DNA of 64,000 nt from positions 4,464,627-4,528,626 of the forward strand of contig CM041092.1 in NCBI GenBank assembly GCA_023079485.1, given 5' to 3'. The notes below the pieces were generated by a model. That model was not told the DNA's origin and did no database searches. It saw nothing but the letters and a program-made list of their open reading frames with translations. The stretch comes from Archilochus colubris (lineage: Eukaryota; Chordata; Aves; Apodiformes; Trochilidae). Positions within the stretch are counted from its first letter, which is position 1; the number at the start of each line of letters is the position of its first letter. A program made the translations under genes and the position numbers. Positions 49,891 through 61,425 of the stretch are shown here, in pieces.

Positions 49891-51503
49891 AGTTTTATAT
49901 CAAAATGCTCCTTTGGTCTAGCCAAAGCCTGGACCTCAGAGAGCACAGGACAACAAATTCTCTCTTTTCTCATGGTTTTCCAGCAGATGATGACTGCAAA
50001 ATTCACCTCTCTGTGCTCGTGAGCACCACAGCACTACCACAGCTCAGCTTCCTGAATCCACAGATCCTCCCTTGCAGTTAGACACTCCAGTTATCTTTTT
50101 TTTTTGTTTTGCCCCAGGGCCAAACCTCTCCCTGTTGCCCATCTCCCCCCACACAGCCCCCAGCAGCAGTGGGGCAGCCTGGACTGGTAGAGATGGGCAA
50201 AGCCACGGGTGATGGGGATCAGGGGTGGCCACTTGGCCTTTCCTCGGGTGCCAGCTGGGAGAAGGGGACCTCTGAGTGGGGAAGAGCCACAAGAGGAAAG
50301 GAAAAAAGCAATTCCTGTGCCCAGGAAACACTGATGCTCTGACCTGTTGTGTCAATAAACTTAATTCAACCATTAAAATTAATCTAAGAATGACCATTAC
50401 AAATATAAGAAGGCATCTTTAAGAACACTGATTTAGATTAAATAACCCTCTTGTTATTTTTTTTTTTAATAAGGCACAGCAAGTCTTATTCAGTAATACA
50501 TATAAATGTCTATAATGATGTAAGGAATTAAATAGGCTAAGAGGGAAAAAAAAAAAAAGCAGGATTTGTTCAGCTTGTTTTTGCAAACTAATTCCTTAAG
50601 CCTGTTTCAACTTTGAAGTGGAATTTATATAGGTGCCACTTGGAGGCACTCTTATACAATTTTCACTTGAAGTTTCTTATAAGAATTTCATGCAGGCAAA
50701 GAGTATTTTTTTTTATTTCTTCTTCTTCTCCTAATAATAATCTAGAAATGGGTAATTAACAGCAGTTTGGGTAATTAAACTTTGACATAACTGGTATTTA
50801 TTACCTTGTAATTTTGTCCGAGATAAACAGTCCCCTATACTTTCAATAAAACTGATTTAATTCCCTTGTGGAACGGATGATAAAACATTGTCTGTGATGC
50901 AATCGTGTTTCAAAGAAGTGGTTAGAAGGGACTGCAAACTTACACAGATTATTCACTTTAAAACTGTATGGGGTTTCATCTCCTCAGATTTGAAACTAAA
51001 CAGCTTATAATTATATTCTATGTATGAAAAATTATATATAATTATATTTAAGCAGCAAAGTATTTCTGTTTTATTTGCACATGCAATCTCTCCATTTTGA
51101 TCATGTTAGATGTAGAACTTTGGAATGTATTTTATCATACTTAGAGCACTATTTCTTACACAGATGTAAAACCTGAATCATTTTCCTCGGTGATGACATT
51201 TTGCAAAGCATTTGTGCACCATAACAATGCTTTTAAATTTTCGAATGCCTGATGTTCATTAATCCTCTATAGTTCACCAAATAAAAAAAATAAATCTATC
51301 AGGTGAAAAGAAAGCTTGCTCACTGTTGGCAACACATTGTACATCTGTGAAAGCTTTACCAAAGGAGAAACAAAAAGGACTTTGAGCTGTGCTGTCCTTA
51401 GTCAGGGGTGCATAAAGGGAACTCATCCACTAACAGGGAAGAAACAAAACAGTGATTAAGAATATGACAGATCGGGTCCTTTTCACTATAACCCAAGTGT
51501 GAA
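49891..51503. other. Single-copy DNA, partly conserved-looking
   Basis: No gene seen. The segment 50095-50300 is GC-richer and starts with a T-run. The segment of about 50740-50910 has several TAAT cores plus retained CpGs (TTGTCCGAG, GGAACGGATG, CAATCGTG) and is a candidate conserved element. Confidence 0.5.
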
Positions 51504-51509
51504 CCACCT

Positions 51510-52036
51510 AGAATCATAGAATGGGCTGAGTTGGAAGGGACCTCTGAGATCATCAAGTCCAACCCTTGAATCACCGCTGCGGTTGCTAGACCATGGCACT
51601 GAGTGCCACATCCAGTCTCTTTTTAAATATCTCCAGGGATGAAGAATCCACTACTTCCCTGGGCAGCCCATTCCAATGCCTGATCACCCTCTCTGTAAAG
51701 AAATTCTTTCTAATATCTAACCTAAACTTCCCCTGGCACAACTTAAGACCATGCCCTCTTGTCTTGTTGAAAGTTGTTTGGCAAAAGAGCCCAACCCCCC
51801 CCTGGCTCCAACCTCCTTTCAGGGAGTTGGAGAGAGTGATGAGGTCTCCCCTGAGCCTCCTCTTCTCCAGCCTGAACACCCCCAGCTCCCTCAGCCTCTC
51901 CTCACAGGGTCTGTGCTTGAGAGCTTTCACCAGCCCAGTTGCCTCCTTTGGACCTACTCCAGGACCTCGATATCCTTCCTGAGCTGAGGGGCCCAGAACT
52001 GGACACAGGACTCAAGGTATGGCCTGTGCTCCTGTG
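51510..52036 (-). mobile_element. CR1: Young CR1 LINE, about 525 bp, 5'-truncated
   Basis: A minus-strand CR1 with a slightly decayed terminal octamer (GAATCATAGAATGGGCTGAG) and the antisense of the whole ORF2 C-terminal region, through CCCAGAACTGGACACAGGAC. Clear homology ends near 52020. CCACCT at 51504-51509 recurs at 52037-52042 and is a candidate 6-bp target duplication, which would add about 15 poorly matching bases to the 5' end. It covers almost the same extent of the element as the 28.5 kb copy. Confidence 0.95.
51586..51930 (-). pseudogene. CR1 ORF2 C-terminal fragment, 114 codons open
   Basis: Same segment as in the copies at 28559 and 30830: it starts [17 protein letters not shown] and ends LDVALSAMV at the natural ORF2 stop. 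It is open throughout. The RT and endonuclease domains are absent through truncation, and the initial Met is internal. Retention of the frame reflects a recent insertion rather than a function. Confidence 0.85.
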
Positions 52037-53560
52037 CCACCTCGCACCTCTGCCTTGGGTCAACTGACCAAGATTTGTAAGGGGATGTCCCAGGATCCCC
52101 TTTTTCTGCCCATCCTGCTGAGGATGTGCCACTGACAGCAGCACAGGACCTGTATTGGGGTGTTCCTGGGAAACCCCTTCCCCAAACTGCAGAGAGGGGA
52201 GAACTCTCACCCTCCTGCAGCATCACAGCCTCGGGGCATCTCAGCACCAAGCACACAGCAATCCTACAAGTTCCTAACGAGGTCTCCTGGCTCCAAACGA
52301 CTCTTTCACACAGCTAAATTGTGCAGTTCCAAAGGCTTTTGAACAACACCTGTGATTCAGAGCAATGTTCCTCATCTTTTCAGAGAAAACCTTGCATATG
52401 CCCTAGATGGATATATTAGGAATTCCTCAGAGCGATGGAGATTAGCACAAAATATACTTGAGCACCGTGTAAGTCTAAATACTGAGTGGTGAGAGATAAT
52501 ACCTGCCTAGGGAGCCATAAGGACAGAAGTGTACTTAAGGAGAATGATGGGGTTTAGCAATGTCATAAAGAAGGCAGGAAGTAGAAGCCACCTTGCTGGG
52601 AGGCAGGGAAGGAGCTGAAAGCCAAAGCAAAGCAAAGGGGAGATGGATATTAACCCTTTGGAAGTTTCCCTACTGTTTGCACCTTTCTTTTTAGGGTCTA
52701 TAAACTTTTCTTTGCATCAGGTGGTGATCTTTTTTTTTCTACCAGCCTTGTTTTCTGACCTGACACAGGAGCAGCCCCACAAGCCCAGAGCAGCAGTACC
52801 AGACCAGATGTCCCAAATTCCAGGAACCAGCAAAAGCCACAGCCCACCCTGCCCATCCACCCATCAGATGAGATTTACTGATAGTAAGTTACCCCCGGGG
52901 GATTTTTCTTCAATAAGTGTGTCTGACTTTGCTGAACACTGTCTCCTCACTGTGCCTTTTGAGTTTCTCCTCTCTGCTAAAGACTTCTAAGCCAAACATG
53001 TTCAGCATATGGAAGTAATATTGATTGCAAAAAAGCAATGGAGACAGAGTACAAATGTTCCCAACATCCTGTGGCAGGAGTTTCCCAGCTTACCCCCACA
53101 CTTTATAGTTGGCTTGCTTTGAACCTGCCACCTCCTCCTCATCCCTCTATATCTTAAACCACTTGAAATGCTTCTCTTTTTTTTGCCCTTTCCCCCTTCC
53201 TGTTATTTATTTACTGCTTCTCTCATTTACTTTATCCTTACTCTTTCCTCCTTGTTCTCATCCCTGCCTTTATTTTCCCCTCCAGTTTCTCTGACATGAG
53301 GTTTCTCTCTCATGTCAGACGTGTATTATTGGCATAGAAATACTCTGCAAAATCAAGTAGGAATTGGAAAACCACAGCCCCTGTCAGGCAGGTCTTATTC
53401 TATTCAGAGAACTCTTCTGGCACTATTCATAAAGCAGAAGTGTATTGAATAAATAACTAAATATGTTTGTTTGGTTTGGGTTTTTTTTTCAGTGAGCTGA
53501 AGTAGCTGGTTTGCCACATCCTCCCCCGCCATCCTCTCTGCTAAAAGACTTTCTGCACAT

Positions 53561-53580
53561 AAAAAAAAAAAAAAAAAAAA
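53561..53580. repeat. A20 homopolymer
   Basis: Twenty consecutive A. No retrocopy body or flanking duplication is evident, so it is called a simple repeat. Confidence 0.85.
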
Positions 53581-54654
53581 GCACCTGAAAACATATTCTA
53601 AGCCAAGCATTTATTTGACAGAACTCAGATTTGCTGAAAATAAAGTAATGGAGGCAGCACAAAGAATCTCATGTTTGTTAGACTTAATGAACTGTGCAAA
53701 CTTGATTACAAGGTGTTATTTCCCCACTCAGATCAATTTATTTAAAAATGGCTTTGCTGAACAACCCTCTATTAAGGATGGTCTAGAGTCAAAAATCTCA
53801 GCAGTAAGTGGATCATAGGGGTGTCAGACCCTGGAATTAAGGGCTCACAAATACCCCTTCTTAGCCCTGCCATTATTTCATGGTAGAACAGCAGGGACCT
53901 CCAAAATTTCAGCCTAGAAGGACACAGACCCTGCAAATAGAGGTCAGTTCCAACTGGCCAAGCTCTCCTTGATGATGTTACCAAAGCAGACAAAAGGCTT
54001 TTCTTCAAGTTAGAAGTTTCCTTTTGACTAATATTTCATTTACCCTCAGGTCAGCAAATGATTTACGCTTGTGATTTTACACCCAAACTGGTCCCTGATG
54101 CTAATTTGACAAGCCAACTGGTGAATCCTTAAAACATTTTCCTGTTAAAGGGACTCGACAGAGTTGAAACTGCATTAGGGCGTCAATCACAGAAACCATC
54201 TGTTCTAGCAGGGTTTTTTGTGCTCTCCAGATTCAAGCTCCCTGAATGAGATGCTGACTGTTTTAGAAAATACCAACAAGAATCAGTATACAAGAAGTTA
54301 CCTATTCAGCATCTCTTAGAGATAATAATTGACAGCAGTCAGCTAACAAGTGAAGATGTTTTGAATGATTAATGTGGGGGAGGATGAGTTATAGGAGTCT
54401 CTTCACTAATTCTGTATTAAATTAACCTTCTTAACACTTACAGTTTGAGAATTGCTCTGCAAAACATTGTATATGAGCCTCATGTACAGGGCTTTATTTC
54501 CCATGGTTAGTCACAACTGCCATAAAATAAATCTCTGAGCTGGAGTTTGTCTATCTTCAAGACAATAACTTAAGGTAATTTTATTTTTGGTCATGAATAA
54601 CTCTCTCTATCACCATCGTCCTTTCATTTATCACTAATCTTTCAAAAAATAAAG

Positions 54655-54865
54655 AAGAATGGTTCAGAGTAGACATGAGGAAAACTTTCTTCCCCACAAG
54701 GGAAGCCAAACAGGGGAGCAGCTTGCCCAGTGACACTGCACCAGTTCCAGTATCACTTTGCTGGACCCAAGTGCATCAAGTGGTTCTGACTCCAGAACTG
54801 ACTCTGCTGGGGCTGGGTCTGACCAGAGACCTCCTGGAGCCCCTTCCCACAGAAATTACTCTGCC
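54655..54865 (+). mobile_element. CR1: Probable old CR1 3' fragment
   Basis: TAGACATGAGGAAAACTTTC followed by TTCCCCACAAGG recalls the CR1 stretch 'AGGAAGAACTTCTTCAC', and GCTTGCCCAGTGACACTG recalls 'GGCTGCCCAGGGAGGTTG'. The 3' part GCTGGGTCTGACCAGAGACC then CTGGAGCCCCTTCCCAC resembles the 'GGACTAGATGACCTCCTGAGGTCCCTTCCAAC' tail. Octamers are not preserved. The match is diverged and needs alignment. Confidence 0.45.
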
Positions 54866-55455
54866 ACCCTTGGATCTCAGAATGTTACATTAACACTCAA
54901 TATTCCACATTACATTTCATAGACATTAAGTTGGTGCTACCCTGTCTCAGACAACTGGAAGCTCCCGATCCTTTACAGCTTTAAGGCCGAGTTATTGTAT
55001 GGTTTCAAGTCTCAAACAGACTCCAACCTGACCCAACTCCATCCCCTTCAGCACATCTGCCAGTGACCTCCCACACCAGGCTTTTCTGCAGATAAAACAC
55101 TGCTTTTCTAGAATTTCTTACCTCCAGACACTCCACAAATATTTTGATTGCTAGCAGAGTATCATATGGGGAAATATTTTAAATACAATTATTTCCAGAC
55201 TTTACAGCCTTCAGCAACTGCACAGCTTTGCCATCCTGAACCTCTTACTATCAAGTACAGCCAATCTCTTCTAGGATACCTCCAGGTGGCTGTGGAGATG
55301 TTTGTCTGTTCTGAGGACACAATTTAGAGGGAAACAGGCAATTCTGAGAATCAAAAATGAAAGAATATTGCAACAGGCTTCTGTTAATCTGTGATCAAAT
55401 TAGGTTTCAGTTCATTTTGAAAGTAGCGGGCATCAATCTTCCTATAGATCTTTAT

Positions 55456-55530
55456 AGGGTTGGACTCGATGATCTCTGAGGTCCCTTCCAACCCAGCCAA
55501 TTCTATGATTCTATGATTCTATGATTCTAT
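55456..55530 (+). mobile_element. CR1: Very short CR1 3' tail (about 75 bp)
   Basis: AGGGTTGGACTCGATGATC, then CTGAGGTCCCTTCCAACCCA and GCCAATTCTATG, with four ATTCTATG-type octamer copies at the end. Only the 3' untranslated tail is present. This copy has the most intact terminal octamers in the window, indicating a recent insertion. No coding sequence. Confidence 0.93.
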
Positions 55531-55830
55531 AAAGACTTTTAACACCACTATAACCTCTCTGTTAGATTCCTTTTACCCTTCCTGATCCCAGAACCCTACA
55601 AACAGTAGCATGCACCTGTTGGTGTGCAGCTACAGATGGCACAATTCCTTTGAAATGTGAAAAAAAAATACAGGACAGCTAAAGAAAATAGAAATTTTAG
55701 AGAAGAAATGTCCACCAGTATGGGAAGAACCTCTCCGTGAAGGTCTTCCTTTTACGTGTTGATATACCAAACACGAAAATGAGGGAGGGAATGAGATACT
55801 TCAATTTATTTTTTCTAAATTGAAAAAAGT

Positions 55831-55870
55831 GATATAGACAGAGAGATAGAGATAGAGAGATTAGATTAGA
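55831..55870. repeat. GATA/GA-rich simple repeat
   Basis: Imperfect GATA and GAGA units (GATAGAGATAGAGAGATTAG). Short and likely variable. Confidence 0.75.
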
Positions 55871-58800
55871 GCCCAGCATTCCTTTCTGCCAGCAGCCTGT
55901 GGAGCTCAGGATGCCCTCTGTGTTCTCGGTAAGGCTGCTGAGCAGACTGGTGATAGAACAGACCTTCACTCCACAAAAATCCTGCTGACAGCAAGGAGCT
56001 GAATGCTGCAGTTTTTTCTACCCTTAAGATAAGACAATTGCTTGGATGCAGCAACATCTGACGCAGTTTAGTGATCAATCTCTGATTGACAATTCTAATT
56101 AGCAGCTCTCTTACGTGCAATATTACGACGCTTTCTAGCAATTTGTTGCTGCCTATTAAATCTCCTCAGCCATCTTCTATAAAACAGAGTACTTTATAGA
56201 TCATTTGATACTCAACGCTGTCAATTATGTTTGTTTATACTGAAAGGCTTTATTGGCATTGAAACATGCTGGTTTTGAAATAAAAATTCATATCTATACT
56301 GTGATACCTTCAGAGACCTCAGCATTTCTTCCTTAAAGAACTACTGGTATTTGAGGCTGACACAGGAATATTACTGTGCCCTGTTATTAAAGTTTCCAGA
56401 ACACAGTGTATATGAGGTATCAGGTTTTGTACATTTAGAGATTAATTTTCCCCCTCCCCCACCTCCAACAGAGGTTATGATTCATTATGGAATACAGTAA
56501 TCATAAGAAAAGTGACATCTGTTTAAAAATATGGTTCTCTGGTAACAGTCACAATGACATATCACACTTTGCTTGGTTGAAAACACACTGGAAAATGGTA
56601 TTCATTTGAGATGTGTTATCAAATATCTATACAGATTTTTCCTGGAGTAACATCCTTCCTGAAAACCCACCAAACACAGACAATTACACAGCAGGGTCAT
56701 GCCTTAGCATCCCCATTACAGTTTGTAATGAATAGGCTGAGGTTCCTGAGAAGCACAGGAAATAATCTTGTATTTTGGTCACTGGGTTTCTCACCTGTAT
56801 GGAATACAAGTTTGTTTCAGTGTTGGTTTGTGGTTTTTTAAATTTTTTTTTTCTCCCTAGCAATTCTTTTGGAAAACCAGGTTTTCCATCATACAGAAGG
56901 TGACAAATTACTGAGAAAACCCAGTATCTTTTCTTGTCATGTGTGTGGATTGTACCAGAGATCTGTTTTCCCTGGTGTTCCTGGAGAAGACAACAGTATA
57001 GAAAATGAAATTTCCCTCCTCCCTCCTCAGAAATCCCAGAGCAGCAATTTCAGCTTAAATGTTACCTTAAGCATCCTTCAAATTAACCACTGAACACTTC
57101 CAAAACTAAATTTAAAGATGACAGATCAGCAAAAATTTTGTAACAACACCAAAAAAAGAAGAAAAAATTATTGTAAAGTAGAGATAAGGAGGTCAATGAT
57201 ATATGCACTTGAAATACTAGATAGCAGCAGCCAGAATGCAAAGCACAGCAGGGCAGTTACAACTCAGTGTGATTCATCTTTTAAATGATAAGGCTTTCTA
57301 ATTTTATCAAGTATTTGTCATATCAAATGCTTCCTAGTTCCATGAAAAATTTCTTTGATTTCTGTCCTCTAGAATTTTGATGTACAGTTCCATGTTGCCT
57401 TCATATAAGGATTAATGCTGGATTTATAAATGAACAACTCAATATTAGGACTATTGATGGTGGCAAGTGACACCCAGAAAGTTGAATTCCCTGACTTCAC
57501 AGACACTTCACACAGGACCAGCTGTATGGGGAGGACATCCCCTAGTTATTAAGAACAGGGCCTGAAGACATATCAATTCCAAACTTATTTTGAAAGTTAC
57601 CTTTTGAATAAATATTATAAATCCTCCCTGTAAGTAGAGAATATTTTTTTCCTTGGGAAATTAGCCAGGAGGCTTCATATATGCCTATATCTATCAGACA
57701 GGCAGATATACATATATAAATGTTATTGGAGAGGAAAGATTGTATTGAGTTGCATTAATAAAAGCAAAGATAAAAATTCAAATAGGATCTTCAGCATAAC
57801 CCATCTCTCCTATTCATATTCTCTGTGAATAAGTTCAACCATCCAAGACAGCCCTTGGCTTTCCCTGCCTTCTTGCTGGGTCACCCTGCTCCTGTGCCCC
57901 AGGCACCTCCCATTTTCTGGCACAGGGATTTTTCCTGCAGCTGCCAGCTCTGATCCCTATTTGAGTTGCCAGGTGCTCTGCATATCCTCTGCTAACAAGG
58001 CATTTCTTCTGCTCTGCTGAAAAACTTGCTATTTTGCCAGGCTTCATGCTCTCAGCACTCTCCCTTTTCACCCTCATCCCCCTCCTGCCAAAAACCACCT
58101 TCCTCCAAACACTCCTTTACCAGTTCCCATCCATGGCCCTCTGGGATCTATCCAGGGCAATCTCAAAAGCCCCCAAACATCAGAGGGGACCTCTCCCTGC
58201 TGCACACTCAGGGATTGGTACATTTTAGCTTCAGATTGAGTCATTTCATGACATGAAAATTAGTGTTAAACATTTTCATGCAGGAGAACGAGAGACCTTG
58301 TTCAAATTTCAACGGGACCCTCTCTCCCCTTCTACATCAAAAGAAAAACCTTGCCAAATTTGCTAAATTAAGCAGCTAGAATCAGAAGCAGCAAAGAATC
58401 CCAAATATCATTTGTACTTGGAGAGAGGGAGGAATCAGCACCAGCCATCCTGAAATCATTGTTAAATTTGGCATCACTACCAGTGCTGTAGACAAGGATA
58501 AATCTTCCCTCTCATCCGCATTCAAGTGCAGTTCGGATCTCTGCTGTGTGTTCTGCACTTCTGCTATTCTCTACTGATTTTTTGGGGAGAGAGCTGCATA
58601 AAATATGCAACACAGACCTGTGGTGCAAACTGGAGGATGTAAGTTTATTCCTGCTTTGATGAAGGGAAAATACACTTCTCTTATCTTATTCTCCTTGGAC
58701 CACATAGGCAGGAAAACGGAGTTTCATGGCACACCCTTGGAAAGGAAAGTGCTATTAGCCCAGATAACTCAAACCAGTAACAAATTTAAACCATTAAACT

Positions 58801-60487
58801 AAAAAAATAACAGTTCTCATACTGGACTAAAACTATATGACACTCCCTATGCAGCAGAAACAACTCTACAATTTTTTTAGGAGGTGAATTCATGGAGTTT
58901 ACAATTTGAGAGTATAATACAGTTCAAATCTCACCCAAGAATCAAATTTAATAAAAACTTATTGGAAAGCCTTAAGTGTATTTTAAAAGACACCTGTTGT
59001 GTTTTATCCAGTATCTAAAGATCCGTATCAGAAAAAAAAACAACTTAAATAATGTAGAATGTAAACAACACTCACGCTGAGGATCTTTTACTTTCTCAAC
59101 CTTTCTTTTTTTTGTATGTTTCTGCACACACACAGAGCACAAATCAACTTGTGTGGTATATATTAATATTTTACAACTTCTACTCTTAATTTTCTATTTT
59201 TTGGGTTGCCAGCCAAAATAAACATTTTTCAGAATGAACAGTTACATGTAAAACAATTTTGCATCTTGACATTAATTTTCTCAGATACTTTATTCTACTT
59301 TATAAGGCTTAAATCTCCTAAATTTTAGTTTAAAAGCTCAACTTATATTGAATTTTAGAGGCAATCTTATTTAAAACAGACTTTCTGTGCAGAAGAGTTT
59401 ATAATTTAACATTACCAATGAAACATACAGACAAACCACCTTCTGATATTCATGTCCCTTGTACCAGGCTGACAAAGAAGTTATTTTGAAATGCTCTGAT
59501 ATTTTTCTTTACCAATGTATAGATGGGGAACAGGTTAGCAAAACTTTCATCTGCCTAAGATTATGACTGCCCAGGAACTCTGAAGTAAAAATGGTGATTG
59601 AATATGCATCTTCCAGCTCCCCTAACACCAAAGGTTTCCTAACAGACCATGCCACTGAAAATACCCTGAAGATAAACAGACACATCAGACAGAAGCCCCA
59701 GCTGCTACTTTGCCCAGTTAAAAATGCAAACAAGGATTGACCTGTCCCACTTGTGATCTCAAAGCAGTTATCAGAGTGCATCTCCTCCAGAAGTCAGGCC
59801 AAGGGAAGTCGAGTCAATGACCGTGGATAAAAGCTTTTCCGATAAGCTCCCCATTCATTAAAACAAATGGAGACTTTAAATTGATGAAGATTATAATAAA
59901 TTATTTCTTAATCCTGCTCCATCAATCCATCATGCGTGGTACTACAACCCAACGAGCAGTAACACTAAAAGCTTAATGCAAGTCATCTTCTCTGGTCCAG
60001 AGCTCAGTGAATGGCTGGGAAGGGAGAAGAGTTACAGTGGAGGGTGATGGGGAGCAATGGGTCACAACTTCTGTGCATCTGGGAAGGGGGATTTCACCTT
60101 GGCATTGCACGGGGAGAAGTGACACTCCCAAACCAACCTCACCCTACAGTGCCCTACAAGTCTTTGTCACAAGCATCTCCCATATTTTTCCCCATGCCCT
60201 GGCCAGGTTGCCAAGCCTTGTGCTCTTGAAGATCAATCCCAGTAGGAATCTCTCAATACACCACAGATGTCCTGGCTGCTCCAGTCAGTCTAGAAGGAGC
60301 CCAAAAAGCCAAGAAGAAGAATATCAGACTCACAGCACAGAGGTTGGCAGGCCATAAATAGGACCAACCCAATCCAGTTGCTTGGAGGAGCATAAGCAAT
60401 GAGATATTTCTCCATATTTTAGGGATGATTTCCCTTGTTAGCTATCCTGAGGCTGTTGTTATTATTAACAAGGCTGTGAAGCACAGA

Positions 60488-60498
60488 CCCCCCCCCCC
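60488..60498. repeat. C11 homopolymer
   Basis: Eleven consecutive C. Sequencing or assembly length here may be unreliable. Confidence 0.85.
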
Positions 60499-61263
60499 TT
60501 AGCCTGCTGCTGACATGGTGGGCACTTTCAAGTCTGTTATTTTATGATTATGTTAATTTAGGAAACTGGAATACAGCTAGTTAATTTTTGAGCATGCTAA
60601 CAAATTGCTTTCTAAACCACAAAATAAAGTAGCAGATGCTTTCAAAGCTCTTGTTACTAAATAGAGGAAGCAGTAACTGAGAACATTTTATTTCTTTATT
60701 TTTGAGCAAAAACAGCCTGATCAAAGAAATACACATTGAAAACACTGGGGTATGGGCTGTATTCAATGAATAGCTCAGAACTTGGTTATTTTATGACTAT
60801 TGTACATTTAATTTCACAATAGTACTGCTGTCTTCAGGAGCTAACCTCAGCATCAACTGCTAAAATACTGTGTTGGTTTTTAACTCTTAAAACTAGAGCC
60901 TCATTATCTGAGGGTGTTTATTACTTCACTGCCACAAAGAAGAGTGATAATGCCCCCAGGGACAATGTTCCCTCACAAAGTGGGACAGCAGGAGGGGCTA
61001 AATAGGTGGCTTTATCCAACTGTACCTTCCGCTGGGTACCTTTGGTTGGAAACACCATTGGTTGCTCATCAGGATGGTGATTACTCAAGGTCCTTACACC
61101 CTACTGCCTTTTGGTAACTTATTAGAATTCCCAATGACTTCTTAGCTAAGCATATACTGTTATGCATTAGGACAATGGTATCAGCACAAGTTCCCCTTTT
61201 CCTTTCATATTGAGTGTTGAGAGCTTAAAAAGACCAAGAGTTATCCTATGAATATGCAATTTT

Positions 61264-61425
61264 ATAGAAACATTTGGTTGGAAAAGACCTTTAAAATCCT
61301 CACCACCAACAATTAAACCAAGTCCACCACTAACAGTAACAGGTCTTCTCTGGGAGGATTGTCCCAGTGCCTGAAATCCCTTTCAGTTAAGAAATTTTTC
61401 CTAATATCCAATCTCACTGGAGAAC
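61264..61425 (-). mobile_element. CR1: Old CR1 3' fragment
   Basis: ATAGAAACATTTGGTTGGAA, AAGACCTTTAAAATCCTCAC, CCAAGTCCACCACTAACAG, then CCCAGTGCCTGAAATCCCTT and AGAAATTTTTCCTAATATCC match an older avian CR1 subfamily with a 'GGTTGGAAAAGACCTTTAAGATC' tail, on the minus strand. Internal deletions relative to that consensus and eroded octamers indicate age. No coding potential. Confidence 0.8.

Larger units (their letters stand above)
52043..55455. other. Single-copy DNA, no gene recognised
   Basis: The segment 52043-52330 is GC-richer, with overlapping frames on both strands but no domain. A 20-base A-run sits at 53561-53580. A probable old CR1 lies at 54655-54865. Otherwise AT-rich unique sequence. 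Confidence 0.5.
55531..61263. other. Single-copy DNA with candidate conserved blocks
   Basis: No gene recognised. It contains a GATA/GA-rich tract (55831-55870) and a C11 run (60488-60498). Two AT-rich segments retain many CpGs: about 55990-56300 (CTGACGCAG, TTACGTGC, TTACGACGC, CAACGCTG) and about 59800-59990 (GTCGAGTC, GACCGTGG, TCCGATAAG, ATGCGTGG, CAACGAGC). CpG retention in bird AT-rich DNA often accompanies constraint; that reading is inference. Confidence 0.45.

Noticed and set aside
50044..50397. Minus-strand 117-codon frame downstream of a T-run, as a possible processed retrocopy
   Set aside because: No recognisable parent protein and no flanking duplication. The T-run alone is common in this window.
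52043..52330. GC-richer segment as a continuation of the neighbouring CR1
   Set aside because: CR1 homology stops by about 52025-52036. The sequence beyond does not match the upstream ORF2 seen in the 30.3 kb copy.
53541..53600. A20 run as a retroposon poly(A) tail
   Set aside because: Sequence upstream shows no retrocopy body, and no target duplication was found. CR1 elements do not end in poly(A).
55456..55530. Target-site duplication around the short CR1 stub
   Set aside because: Flanks share only two or three A/T bases. No duplication of meaningful length could be defended.
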